Shown: positions 1-7,239, counted from the first letter of the stretch. The stretch is 16,045 nucleotides of DNA from JAVVTQ01 sp036653595 (GCA_036653595.1 JAVVTQ010000036.1:1-16045); one strand, 5' to 3'. Numbers and translations are program-made. Notes: a model not told the origin generated them from the sequence alone.

Positions 1-41
1 AAGTCCCTACAAAACTGTTTCGCTCAGTCTTGTAGGGACTT
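1..41 (-). terminator. Intrinsic-terminator-like hairpin after the XRE gene
   Basis: Positions 1-12 pair perfectly with 30-41 (arm AAGTCCCTACAA). After one mismatch (13/29), 14-17 pair with 25-28, leaving a 7-nt loop. The stem overlaps the TAA stop of the minus-strand regulator gene (40-42), so it sits where its terminator should be. The expected U-tract would lie left of position 1 and cannot be seen. Confidence 0.7.
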
Positions 42-291
42 ATCTTTTTACCAATAGCACATCCGTTGTAATCTCGAATACCTTTGCAAATGCTACAATC
101 TCAATGTCGGTGACAAACCGCTTACCACTTTCTATTTTCTGAATTGCATTTTTATCTAAATCAATTCCAATCAGTTGCAGCTTATCTGCCAGCATTCTTT
201 GAGACACCGGCGGCTCTAAGGACATTCGCATTTTCTTTATTTTTTCACCGCAAATATTTAAAGTGCCGTCTTGATTTTTATTTTTGTACAT
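40..291 (-). CDS. XRE-family (Cro/C1-type) helix-turn-helix regulator
   Basis: A protein of 83 residues counted from the ATG at 291-289. Residues about 14-60 fit a Cro/C1-type helix-turn-helix: a first helix with CGEKIKKMR, a second with SQRMLADKLQ, and a recognition helix with KNAIQKIESGKR. A short hydrophobic C-terminal helix (TDIEIVAFAKVFEITTDVLL) completes the fold. It is a DNA-binding domain with no effector domain, as in small regulators of phages and integrative elements. An ATG 24 bases further upstream is also open, but the chosen start is preceded by GGAGG at good spacing, and the longer form would translate that ribosome binding site as codons. It is divergent from the cysteine-rich gene at 339. 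The perfect palindrome between them is a natural candidate for its own operator, but that is inference. The target is unknown. The gene is visibly more A/T-rich than guaA beside it, which fits acquired DNA. Confidence 0.85.
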   Translation of the reverse strand: MYKNKNQDGTLNICGEKIKKMRMSLEPPVSQRMLADKLQLIGIDLDKNAIQKIESGKRFVTDIEIVAFAKVFEITTDVLLVKR

Positions 292-341
292 AGCTACCTC
301 CATATTGACATTCACTGATTGTCAATATGGAGGTAGCTATG
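289..341. repeat. Perfect 22-bp palindrome carrying both divergent start sites
   Basis: Positions 289-310 are the exact reverse complement of 320-341, separated by 9 bases (TTCACTGAT). Each arm, read outward, contains TGTCAATAT, the ribosome binding site GGAGG, and the ATG start of the gene on that side. Only 47 bases separate the two start codons. Outward TTGACA hexamers are present in both arms (305-310 on plus, 320-325 on minus), but a -10 box at normal spacing would fall on the GGAGG, so no conventional promoter fits. In a transcript crossing the whole region the two arms would fold into one hairpin that hides the ribosome binding site and start codon. Confidence 0.9.
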
Positions 342-515
342 CAATGCGAAAATAAGCTTTGCATTTATTGTAAAGAAGACAAGTGTATATTGGATTCAAT
401 CTCTGTTGATGCCCTTGGAATGTGCGCTGACTGCATACAGGTCACGATTGAAACAGAGCTATTAGAAAGAGCAAAAGAAGATTTACTTCAAAAATTCCAC
501 GAGGACAAATGTTGA
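339..515 (+). CDS. Small cysteine-rich protein, putative metal-binding, unknown function
   Basis: A 58-residue protein from the ATG at 339-341. Seven cysteines lie at residues 3, 8, 11, 16, 29, 32 and 58, with pairs C-x2-C at 8/11 and 29/32. This spacing suggests a small zinc- or iron-binding fold. Residues about 36-56 (ETELLERAKEDLLQKF) look like an amphipathic helix. An ATG 12 bases earlier is open, but the shorter start has GGAGG just upstream and the longer form would read through it. I recognise the style from short cysteine-rich proteins carried by clostridial prophages and integrative elements, but know no defined function. It is divergent from the XRE gene, sharing the palindromic start region. 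No terminator dedicated to it is evident; the hairpin at 571-609 is about 55 bases downstream and could serve both strands. No signal peptide or membrane segment is visible. Confidence 0.7.
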   Translation: MQCENKLCIYCKEDKCILDSISVDALGMCADCIQVTIETELLERAKEDLLQKFHEDKC

Positions 516-538
516 TGTTACTCCCGTAGCAAATGAAT

Positions 539-557
539 CAGTATCAAACCAGTATCA
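539..557. repeat. Short tandem direct repeat CAGTATCA x2
   Basis: CAGTATCA occurs at 539-546 and again at 550-557, a period of 11 bases, about one helical turn. It lies between the cysteine-rich gene and the guaA terminator. Same-face repeats of this kind can be protein-binding sites, for example integrase arm sites, but nothing else supports a function. Confidence 0.4.
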
Positions 558-570
558 GCAAAAACGAGAA

Positions 571-609
571 AAGACCACAAATCCAGTGTTCATGCGGGTT
601 TGTGGTCTT
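571..609 (-). terminator. guaA: Intrinsic terminator of the guaB-guaA transcript
   Basis: Positions 571-581 pair perfectly with 599-609 (AAGACCACAAA against TTTGTGGTCTT), extended by three pairs including one wobble (582-584 with 596-598), with an 11-nt loop. On the minus strand the stem is followed by TTTTCTCGTTTTTG, a good U-rich tract. It lies 17 bases past the guaA stop. On the plus strand the following sequence is only moderately T-rich, so it may be partly bidirectional. Confidence 0.85.
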
Positions 610-625
610 AATTTTAGGTTAATTT

Positions 626-637
626 TTACTCCCACTC
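626..637 (-). other. guaA 3'-end sequence, possible integrase attachment site
   Basis: The last bases of guaA read GAGTGGGAGTAA on the minus strand. This closely resembles the guaA 3'-end site used by Tn5801-like and other integrative elements (established for the site in general, recalled from memory). Its last 8 bases (plus strand TTACTCCC, 626-633) recur at 518-525, just past the cysteine-rich gene. The repeat is too short to prove integration, and no integrase gene is in the window. Confidence 0.3.
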
Positions 638-2152
638 AATCGTCGCCGGGGGCTTGGTTGTGATGTCATAGACGATTCTATTGACGCCCTTAACCTCATT
701 GACTATTCTGTTGCTGACCGCCTCCAAAACCTCATATGGCACGCGCGCAAAATCAGCCGTCATTGCATCTATTGATGTGACCGCGCGAATTGCCACCGTA
801 TGACAGTAAGTGCGCTCGTCGCCCATAACGCCAACCGAGCGAAGGTTTGGCAAAACCGTAAAATACTGCCAGACTGTCTTATCGAGGCCTGCGTTTGCAA
901 ATTCCTCACGCAGTATTGCGTCGCTCTCGCGGAGAATAAAAAGCTTTTCCTCTGTTATTTCACCGAGGCAGCGCACGCCGAGGCCGGGGCCGGGAAACGG
1001 CTGGCGATCCACAATAAAGCCCGGTATTCCAAGCTCGCGCCCAACTCTGCGCACCTCATCCTTAAATAGCAGCCGCAGCGGTTCAAGCAACTTGAAATTC
1101 ATGCGCTCCGGCAAGCCTCCGACATTGTGGTGGCTTTTGATTACGGCGGCTCCGCCCACCCCACTCTCTATTATGTCAGGGTAAATCGTGCCCTGGAGAA
1201 GAAAATCGATCTTTGCAAGCTTATTGGCTTCCTCCTCAAAAACACTGATAAATTCCGCACCGATAATTTTGCGCTTCTGCTCGGGATCCGTTATTCCCTT
1301 CAGTTTTTCGAGAAAACGCCCTCCTGCATTGACGCGTATGACATTCATTTTAAATTGTTTGGCAAGCGTCTCCATGACCTGGTCGCCCTCGTTCTTGCGC
1401 ATCATGCCGTGATCGACAAATATGCAAGTCAGGCGGTCACCGATTGCCTTGTGAACCATGACGGCGGCTACAGTGCTGTCAACTCCGCCCGAAAGCGCGC
1501 AGAGCACCCTCTTGTCTGCAAGCTCGCGCGTCAGTGTCTCCACCTGCTCCTTTGCGTAGCTTGCTGCCGTCCAATCACCTGTGCACTTGCATATTGAATA
1601 CAAGAATTTTCTAAGCAGCTCTTTTCCGAAAGGAGTGTGCTCCACTTCAGGGTGAAATTGTACCGCAAAGAGATTCTTTTTTGCATTTTCAATAGCGGCA
1701 TACTCGCAGCTGGCGCTCGATGCAGACACAACAAAGCCCTCGGGTATCTCCACTATCTGGTCTGTGTGGCTCATCCAGCATATTCCGCCATCTGTTACAG
1801 ATGCTAGAAATGTGCCTTTTTTTACCTCTATTTCAACTTTTCCGTACTCGCGGTTGTCGGGCGCCGTAACTTTTCCGCCCAGTATCCGAGCCATAAGCTG
1901 CGCGCCATAGCATATTCCCAACACGGGTATTCCCAGCTCGAAAATAGCGGCGTCAATCGACGGTGCGTTGAGCTCGTTGACGCTGGAAGGCCCGCCTGTG
2001 AGAATTATTCCGATAGGGCGATCCTCTTCAATTTTCTTGATAGCCTTGTCAAAGGGGACAATCTCACAGTACACGCTGTTTTCACGCACGCGTCTTGCAA
2101 TCAGCTGATTATACTGTCCTCCGAAATCGACCACGTAAATTTTCTCTTTCAT
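626..2152 (-). CDS. guaA: GMP synthase (glutamine-hydrolysing)
   Basis: GuaA converts XMP to GMP using ATP and the amide nitrogen of glutamine, the last step of guanine nucleotide synthesis in the cytosol. At 508 residues it is full length. The N-terminal class I glutamine amidotransferase domain spans about 1-190: oxyanion region LTGGPSSV near 51-58, nucleophile Cys81 in GICYGAQ, and His167/Glu169 in FHPEV. The ATP-pyrophosphatase domain follows, with its P-loop SGGVDS at 221-226. The C-terminal dimerisation domain ends in the family-typical KPPATIEWE. The ATG is preceded by AGGTGGAG at good distance. Only 8 bases separate it from the guaB stop, and the ribosome binding site lies in that gap, so the two genes are probably cotranscribed and translationally coupled. 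All catalytic landmarks are intact. A terminator follows at 571-609. Confidence 0.98.
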   Translation of the reverse strand: MKEKIYVVDFGGQYNQLIARRVRENSVYCEIVPFDKAIKKIEEDRPIGIILTGGPSSVNELNAPSIDAAIFELGIPVLGICYGAQLMARILGGKVTAPDNREYGKVEIEVKKGTFLASVTDGGICWMSHTDQIVEIPEGFVVSASSASCEYAAIENAKKNLFAVQFHPEVEHTPFGKELLRKFLYSICKCTGDWTAASYAKEQVETLTRELADKRVLCALSGGVDSTVAAVMVHKAIGDRLTCIFVDHGMMRKNEGDQVMETLAKQFKMNVIRVNAGGRFLEKLKGITDPEQKRKIIGAEFISVFEEEANKLAKIDFLLQGTIYPDIIESGVGGAAVIKSHHNVGGLPERMNFKLLEPLRLLFKDEVRRVGRELGIPGFIVDRQPFPGPGLGVRCLGEITEEKLFILRESDAILREEFANAGLDKTVWQYFTVLPNLRSVGVMGDERTYCHTVAIRAVTSIDAMTADFARVPYEVLEAVSNRIVNEVKGVNRIVYDITTKPPATIEWE

Positions 2153-2160
2153 TGCTCCAC

Positions 2161-3282
2161 CTATATGTCGTTTTTGCGGTAATTGGGTTCTCCGCCGGTT
2201 ACAGCTATGTCGTGGGGATGACTTTCATGAAGTCCGGCTGATGATATTTTGACAAATACGCTGTTCTTTCGAAGCATCTCAATAGTGGGCGTGCCGCAAT
2301 ATCCCATTCCTGCGCGAAGTCCGCCCAACATCTGATATACGATATCCGCCACCTCGCCCGAATACGGCACCAAGCCCTCGACGCCCTCGGGGACAAACTT
2401 TTTGGAGCCGCTTTGAAAATATCTGTCTCCGCTTCCCTTTTTCATCGCCGAAGTGGAACCCATGCCGCGATATACCTTGTAGCTTTTTCCTCCGATATTC
2501 ACTACCTCACCGGGGCTCTCCTGTGAAGCTGCGAAGAGAGAGCCAATCATCACCACAGAGCCGCCTGCAGCGATTGCCTTTACAATATCTCCGCTGAACT
2601 TTACACCGCCGTCGGCAATTATTGGGATACCGTACTTGTCCGCTTCCTCCGCACACATCATAATCGCGGTGAGCTGTGGCACACCTATGCCTGCAACAAT
2701 TCTCGTTGTGCAAATTGAACCCGGTCCCATACCGACCTTGATGCTGTCGGCACCCGCCTCTATCAATTCCTTTGTCGCCATAGGCGTCGCGACATTTCCT
2801 GCAATTACCGGAAGTGCGGGAAATGCATTTTTTACTCTGGAAACAGTGTCGATAACATTTTTGCTGTGCCCGTGCGCCGTGTCTATGGTTATTATATCAA
2901 CACCGGCCTCAACGAGTGTTTTTACTCTTTCCAGCACATCAGACGTTACACCGACCGCGGCGCCGCAGAGCAGCTTGCCTCTTTTGTCAGTGACCGCCGT
3001 CGGCAGAATAAGTGCCGATTCCTTTACAAGCCGCACTTCCTGCGCCTGTTCCTCGCTCGTCATGCTTTTATGAATTATGCCGATTCCGCCAAGCCGCGCA
3101 AGTGACGCTGCGAGTGCGTGCTCGGTAACCGTGTCCATACCCGCGCTCATCAGCGGAATTTTCAGCTTTATTGTCTTTGTAAGGTTTGCGGTGAGGTCAA
3201 CCTCATTGGGCAACACATCCGATTTCTGCGGAATTAGCAGCACATCATCAAAAGTCAGACCTTCATACAATATTTTACTCAT
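2161..3282 (-). CDS. guaB: IMP dehydrogenase lacking the CBS (Bateman) domain
   Basis: GuaB oxidises IMP to XMP with NAD+, the committed step to GMP, feeding GuaA encoded immediately downstream. The catalytic barrel is complete: FDDVLLIP at 11-18, DTVTEH near 50-55, IDTAHGHS at 133-140, the phosphate/loop motif GMGPGSICTT with catalytic Cys191, IADGG at 222-226, and the mobile flap with Arg287-Tyr288 in DRYFQ. The protein has only 373 residues against about 485 for the usual bacterial form. The missing part is the CBS pair: the sequence runs from EEQAQEVRLVKE (77-88) almost directly to DKRGKLLCGAAVGV (99-112). The reading frame is continuous, so this is a natural CBS-less enzyme and not a broken gene. 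CBS-less IMPDHs are known elsewhere, for example Borrelia and Cryptosporidium. Loss should remove adenine/guanine nucleotide allosteric control. The start has a modest ribosome binding site (GGCGGT). The tuf terminator ends only 27 bases upstream. Confidence 0.96.
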   Translation of the reverse strand: MSKILYEGLTFDDVLLIPQKSDVLPNEVDLTANLTKTIKLKIPLMSAGMDTVTEHALAASLARLGGIGIIHKSMTSEEQAQEVRLVKESALILPTAVTDKRGKLLCGAAVGVTSDVLERVKTLVEAGVDIITIDTAHGHSKNVIDTVSRVKNAFPALPVIAGNVATPMATKELIEAGADSIKVGMGPGSICTTRIVAGIGVPQLTAIMMCAEEADKYGIPIIADGGVKFSGDIVKAIAAGGSVVMIGSLFAASQESPGEVVNIGGKSYKVYRGMGSTSAMKKGSGDRYFQSGSKKFVPEGVEGLVPYSGEVADIVYQMLGGLRAGMGYCGTPTIEMLRKNSVFVKISSAGLHESHPHDIAVTGGEPNYRKNDI

Positions 3283-3309
3283 AATTTTACCGCCAGATTA
3301 TTTAATAAT

Positions 3310-3336
3310 AAGCCCTCGCCGCAAGGGCGAGGGCTT
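3310..3336 (-). terminator. tuf: Intrinsic terminator after tuf
   Basis: Positions 3310-3320 pair perfectly with 3326-3336 (AAGCCCTCGCC against GGCGAGGGCTT), an 11-bp GC-rich stem with a 5-nt loop. On the minus strand it is followed by ATTATTAAATAAT, a T/A-rich tract weaker than a pure U-run. It begins 15 bases after the tuf stop and ends 27 bases before the guaB start. Confidence 0.85.
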
Positions 3337-3351
3337 TGTTTATTGAGTTTA

Positions 3352-4554
3352 TTAGCCGTTGATCTTGATAACTACGCCGGAACCGACAGTGCGTCCGCCT
3401 TCGCGTATAGCAAAGCGAAGTCCCTCTTCAATGGCGATAGGTGTCTGCAGCTCAACATCCATCTCGATGTTGTCGCCGGGCATGCACATCTCTACGCCGT
3501 CGGGAAGCTTGACGGAACCTGTGACGTCTGTTGTCCTGAAATAGAACTGCGGGCGATAGTTGTTAAAGAAAGGTGTATGACGGCCGCCTTCATCTTTCTT
3601 CAAAACATAAACCTGTCCGCGGAATTTCGTGTGGGGATTGATGGAGCCGGGCTTGCAAAGAACCTGTCCGCGCTCAATCTCGTTGCGCTGTACACCGCGA
3701 AGCAGTGCGCCGACGTTGTCTCCGGCCTCAGCGAAATCAAGTGTTTTGCGGAACATTTCAAGTCCTGTGATAACTGTCTTTCTCTTCTCCTCGGCAAGAC
3801 CGACAAGCTCGACGTCTTCGCCGACCTTGATTGTGCCGCGCTCAACACGTCCTGTCGCAACTGTGCCGCGTCCTGTGATTGTCATAGTATCCTCGACAGG
3901 CATAAGGAACGGGAGGTCAGCTTTGCGCTCGGGTGTCGGGATGAACTCGTCGACAGCCTTCATAAGCTCGTGTATGCAAGCATACTCGGGCGCTGTGGGA
4001 TCTGTGCTTGTGCACTCGAGAGCCTTGAGTGCAGAGCCGCGGATGATAGGCGTGTCGTCGCCCGGGAAATCGTATTTGGCGAGAAGCTCACGGATTTCCA
4101 TCTCAACAAGATCAAGAAGCTCAGGATCATCGACCTGATCAGCCTTGTTCATGAAAACAACGATATAGGGAACGCCAACCTGACGGGAGAGCAGAATGTG
4201 CTCGCGTGTCTGGGGCATCGGGCCGTCCGCAGAAGAGACGACAAGTATAGCACCGTCCATCTGAGCCGCGCCTGTGATCATGTTCTTGACATAGTCGGCG
4301 TGTCCCGGGCAGTCAACGTGAGCATAGTGACGTGTGTCTGTCTGATACTCAACGTGCGATGTGTTGATTGTTATTCCGCGCTCTCTCTCTTCGGGAGCCT
4401 TGTCAATCATGTCATACGCGACGTAATCAGCCTGTCCGTTCATTCCCAGAACCTTGGTGATTGCCGCTGTAAGAGTTGTCTTACCATGGTCAACGTGACC
4501 GATAGTACCAATGTTGACGTGTGGTTTGCTTCGATCAAATTTAGCCTTAGCCAT
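3352..4554 (-). CDS. tuf: Elongation factor Tu
   Basis: EF-Tu is the GTPase that delivers aminoacyl-tRNA to the ribosomal A site. The length of 400 residues is standard. G-domain motifs are in order: GHVDHGKT at 19-26, the switch I region with RGITI near 59-63, DCPGHAD at 81-87, NKAD at 136-139 (NKCD in many bacteria), and SAL near 174. Domains 2 and 3 follow without gaps, with TGRGTVATGRVERG in domain 2 and the family-typical C-terminus (GRTVGSGVVIKI). The ATG is preceded by a strong ribosome binding site, ATGGAGGATT, at 9-nt spacing. It is the last gene of the str cluster but has its own promoter at 4608-4636, which fits the high demand for EF-Tu, and its own terminator at 3310-3336. A 419-codon open frame on the opposite strand is a by-product of codon bias here and is not a gene. 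Confidence 0.99.
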   Translation of the reverse strand: MAKAKFDRSKPHVNIGTIGHVDHGKTTLTAAITKVLGMNGQADYVAYDMIDKAPEERERGITINTSHVEYQTDTRHYAHVDCPGHADYVKNMITGAAQMDGAILVVSSADGPMPQTREHILLSRQVGVPYIVVFMNKADQVDDPELLDLVEMEIRELLAKYDFPGDDTPIIRGSALKALECTSTDPTAPEYACIHELMKAVDEFIPTPERKADLPFLMPVEDTMTITGRGTVATGRVERGTIKVGEDVELVGLAEEKRKTVITGLEMFRKTLDFAEAGDNVGALLRGVQRNEIERGQVLCKPGSINPHTKFRGQVYVLKKDEGGRHTPFFNNYRPQFYFRTTDVTGSVKLPDGVEMCMPGDNIEMDVELQTPIAIEEGLRFAIREGGRTVGSGVVIKING

Positions 4555-4607
4555 TGGTTTAATCCTCCATTTAATCTTTTCTTTACTTTATTGCACTTGT
4601 AATTTGT

Positions 4608-4636
4608 ATTGTACCAATAAGAGACGTATATTTCAA
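4608..4636 (-). promoter_or_regulatory. tuf: Vegetative promoter for tuf
   Basis: On the minus strand, TTGAAA (4636-4631) and TACAAT (4613-4608) are separated by exactly 17 bases. Each box differs from consensus at one position. Transcription should begin near 4601, giving a leader of about 46 nt before the tuf ATG. It lies in the 99-bp fusA-tuf gap. Confidence 0.75.
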
Positions 4637-4649
4637 TACCTTGCGTCTC
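4621..4649 (-). other. Weak hairpin at the fusA-tuf junction
   Basis: GAGACG at 4621-4626 pairs with CGTCTC at 4644-4649; a wobble and an A-T pair can extend it inward. It lies just after the fusA stop (4654-4656) and overlaps the tuf promoter, whose -35 box is in the loop. On the minus strand it is followed by TTATTGG, too poor in T for a confident terminator. It could give partial termination or a processing site. Confidence 0.35.
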
Positions 4650-4653
4650 AAAA

Positions 4654-6735
4654 TCAGTTGTTTTTCTGTCTTGCGCTCATAATATTCTCGGTGATTGACT
4701 TCGGCACCTCGACATAATGGCTGGGCTCCATTGAATACTGCCCGCGTCCTTGTGTCTTGGAGCGAAGATCAGTCGCATATCCGAACATTCCTGAAAGCGG
4801 AACCATTGAGTGTATAGCCTGTGCTCCGGTGAGTGAATCCATGCCCAATATCTGTCCGCGGCGCGCATTCAAATCTCCGATGACATCGCCCATATACTCC
4901 TCCGGGACGGTGACGTCGACTTTCATAATCGGCTCCAAAATCACGGGGTCTGCCTTGCGCATAGCTTCCTTGAAAGCCATTGAACCGGCAATTTTAAACG
5001 CCATTTCAGAGGAGTCAACCTCATGATAGCTTCCGTCATAGAGCGTGACCTTCACGTCCACTACGGGATATCCCGCAAGTACGCCGGACTGCATGGCACC
5101 CTGAATACCCTGATTGACAGGCTCGATGTACTCTTTTGGGATTGCGCCGCCAACGACTGCGTTGATGAACTCATAACCCTTGCCGCTCTCATTCGGTTCA
5201 ACGCGAATTTTGACGTGTCCGTACTGTCCGCGTCCACCCGACTGACGGGCATACTTGTTGTCAACCTCGACCAGCTTGCGCACGGTTTCGCGGTAGGCAA
5301 CCTGCGGTGTTCCGACGTTTGCCTCGACCTTGAACTCGCGCAGAAGCCTGTCCACGATAATTTCCAGGTGAAGCTCTCCCATTCCGGCAATAATAGTCTG
5401 ACCTGTTTCCTCGTCAGTATAGCTGCGGAATGTGGGGTCCTCCTCAGAGAGCTTGGCCAGAGCCATTCCCATCTTCTCCTGGCCGGCCTTCGTCTTGGGT
5501 TCAATTGCAACCCTGATGACCGGATCGGGAAACACCATAGACTCAAGAATTATCGGCGAGCTCTGAACGCAGAGCGTGTCGCCTGTCGTGGTGTTTTTGA
5601 GGCCGACGGCGGCGGCGATATCCCCTGCGAAAACTTCGTCAATATCTTTTCTGTGGTTGGAGTGCATCTGCAATATTCTGCCTATGCGCTCGTTTTGGCC
5701 TTTGACCGAGTTATAGACTGCGCTGCCGGAATTGAGCTTTCCTGAATAAACACGGAAAAAACACAGCTTTCCGACAAACGGGTCGGTTGCAATTTTAAAC
5801 GCAAGCGCCGAAAACGGCTCATTGTCGTCGGAATGGCGAACCTCTTCCACGTCCGTCTTTGGGTTCATACCGTGAATAGGCGGAACGTCTACAGGAGATG
5901 GCATATAATCCACAACTGCATCAAGCAGCTTCTGGACACCCTTATTCTTGTAGGATGTACCGCAGGTGACGGGCACAAAGGTGTTTGCTATAGTTCCTTT
6001 TCTGATGGCTTTTTTTATTTCATCTATGGAAATCTCTTCCCCATCGAAATATCTTTTCATCAGATCAAGGTCTTGCTCTGCGAGAGCCTCAAGCATCTCT
6101 GTCCTGTACTTATCGGCTTTTTCCCTCATGTCGGCGGGAATTTCTTCGCCCTCGACATCGTGGCCTATGGCCTCGAAATTTGTGTAGGCCTTCATTTCCA
6201 CAAGGTCAATGATTCCCACAAAATCCTCTTCGGCGCCAATAGGCAGCTGAATCGGTACCGCATTGCATTTGAGTCTCTCACGCATCATATTGACAACGCG
6301 ATAAAAGTCGGCGCCCATTATGTCCATTTTGTTGACATAAGCCATGCGCGGCACTTGGTATTTATCCGCCTGGCGCCATACTGTCTCTGACTGTGGCTCA
6401 ACGCCGCCCTTTGCGCAGAAAACAGTGACAGATCCGTCAAGTACTCTCAGCGAGCGCTCAACTTCAACGGTGAAATCAACGTGACCGGGCGTGTCGATAA
6501 TATTGATGCGGTGATTGTTCCAGTAAGCTGTAGTAGCTGCGGAAGTGATTGTTATGCCACGCTCTTTTTCCTGAGCCATCCAGTCCATGGTAGCCGCGCC
6601 GTCATGTGTTTCGCCGAGCTTGTGGTTGATTCCCGTATAAAACAGAATACGCTCGGTTGTCGTTGTTTTTCCGGCGTCAATGTGCGCCATTATGCCAATA
6701 TTCCTGGTAGCTTCGAGTGAAACGTCTCTTGGCAT
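4654..6735 (-). CDS. fusA: Elongation factor G
   Basis: EF-G is the GTPase that drives translocation of tRNA and mRNA on the ribosome and, with ribosome recycling factor, splits ribosomes after termination. Its 693 residues are typical. G motifs are AHIDAGKT at 17-24, RGITI at 59-63, DTPGHVDF at 81-88 and NKMD at 135-138, followed by domains II to V (for example MGELHLEIIVDRLLREF in domain III, and the domain V end with GRGQYSMEPSHY). The ribosome binding site TAAGGAGG with 5-6 nt spacing to ATG is one of the strongest in the window. The gap to rpsG is 33 bp with no promoter or terminator seen, so it is read from the rpsL promoter. It clusters with rpsG and tuf in the classic str order, which argues that this is the housekeeping EF-G and not a paralogue or tetracycline-protection protein. 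Confidence 0.98.
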   Translation of the reverse strand: MPRDVSLEATRNIGIMAHIDAGKTTTTERILFYTGINHKLGETHDGAATMDWMAQEKERGITITSAATTAYWNNHRINIIDTPGHVDFTVEVERSLRVLDGSVTVFCAKGGVEPQSETVWRQADKYQVPRMAYVNKMDIMGADFYRVVNMMRERLKCNAVPIQLPIGAEEDFVGIIDLVEMKAYTNFEAIGHDVEGEEIPADMREKADKYRTEMLEALAEQDLDLMKRYFDGEEISIDEIKKAIRKGTIANTFVPVTCGTSYKNKGVQKLLDAVVDYMPSPVDVPPIHGMNPKTDVEEVRHSDDNEPFSALAFKIATDPFVGKLCFFRVYSGKLNSGSAVYNSVKGQNERIGRILQMHSNHRKDIDEVFAGDIAAAVGLKNTTTGDTLCVQSSPIILESMVFPDPVIRVAIEPKTKAGQEKMGMALAKLSEEDPTFRSYTDEETGQTIIAGMGELHLEIIVDRLLREFKVEANVGTPQVAYRETVRKLVEVDNKYARQSGGRGQYGHVKIRVEPNESGKGYEFINAVVGGAIPKEYIEPVNQGIQGAMQSGVLAGYPVVDVKVTLYDGSYHEVDSSEMAFKIAGSMAFKEAMRKADPVILEPIMKVDVTVPEEYMGDVIGDLNARRGQILGMDSLTGAQAIHSMVPLSGMFGYATDLRSKTQGRGQYSMEPSHYVEVPKSITENIMSARQKNN

Positions 6736-6768
6736 AAAATCCTCCTTATAGTGATAATAAATCTAAAA

Positions 6769-7239
6769 TTAATATCTGTAGTGTGCGAAAGCCTTGTTGG
6801 CCTCAGCCATTTTGTGCGTATCCTCGCGCTTTTTGAACGCTCCGCCTGTTCCGTTGACGGCGTCTACTATCTCGCCGGCAAGTCTTGCGGCCATCGTTCT
6901 CTCGCTGCGATTGCGTGAGTAGCTTGTCAGCCAGCGCAATCCCAGTGTCTGGCGGCGTTCAGGTCTGACTTCCATCGGAACCTGATAGGTGGAACCACCT
7001 ACACGGCGCGCCTTAACTTCCAACTCAGGCATAATGTTTGTCATTGCCTTCTCAAACATATCGAGCGGTTCATTGCCCGTTTTTTCCTTGACAATGTCAA
7101 ATGCGCTGTAGACAATCTTCTGGGCTACGCCCTTTTTACCGTCATACATAATGCTGTTAATGAGTCTTGTGACCATTTTGGAATTGTAAAGCGGATCTGA
7201 CAAAACATCGCGTTTTGCGATAGTGCCTCTTCTTGGCAT
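6769..7239 (-). CDS. rpsG: Ribosomal protein S7 (uS7)
   Basis: S7 is a primary binder of the 16S rRNA 3' domain, starts assembly of the 30S head and lies at the tRNA exit site. At 156 residues it has the standard length. It starts MPRRGTIAKR and contains the conserved rRNA-binding and core segments VGGSTYQVPMEVRPERR (about 80-96) and LRWL with RSERTMAARLAGEI near 112-125, ending HYRY. The start has GAGGGAGG about 9 nt upstream. In the str cluster it follows rpsL after an unusually roomy 129-bp gap that contains a hairpin (7309-7354). In E. coli the S7 protein represses its operon by binding the rpsL-rpsG interval. Whether that applies here is unknown. Confidence 0.98.
   Translation of the reverse strand: MPRRGTIAKRDVLSDPLYNSKMVTRLINSIMYDGKKGVAQKIVYSAFDIVKEKTGNEPLDMFEKAMTNIMPELEVKARRVGGSTYQVPMEVRPERRQTLGLRWLTSYSRNRSERTMAARLAGEIVDAVNGTGGAFKKREDTHKMAEANKAFAHYRY

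Noticed and set aside
3343..4602. A 419-codon open frame on the plus strand covering all of tuf
   Set aside because: It lies exactly antisense to a certain EF-Tu gene, has no recognisable protein features and no ribosome binding site of note. Long antisense frames are a known by-product of biased codon use in tuf genes.
5023..6390. Two plus-strand open frames of 240 and 185 codons opposite fusA
   Set aside because: They are shadows of the EF-G coding sequence; no domain, no promoter and no independent codon pattern supports them.
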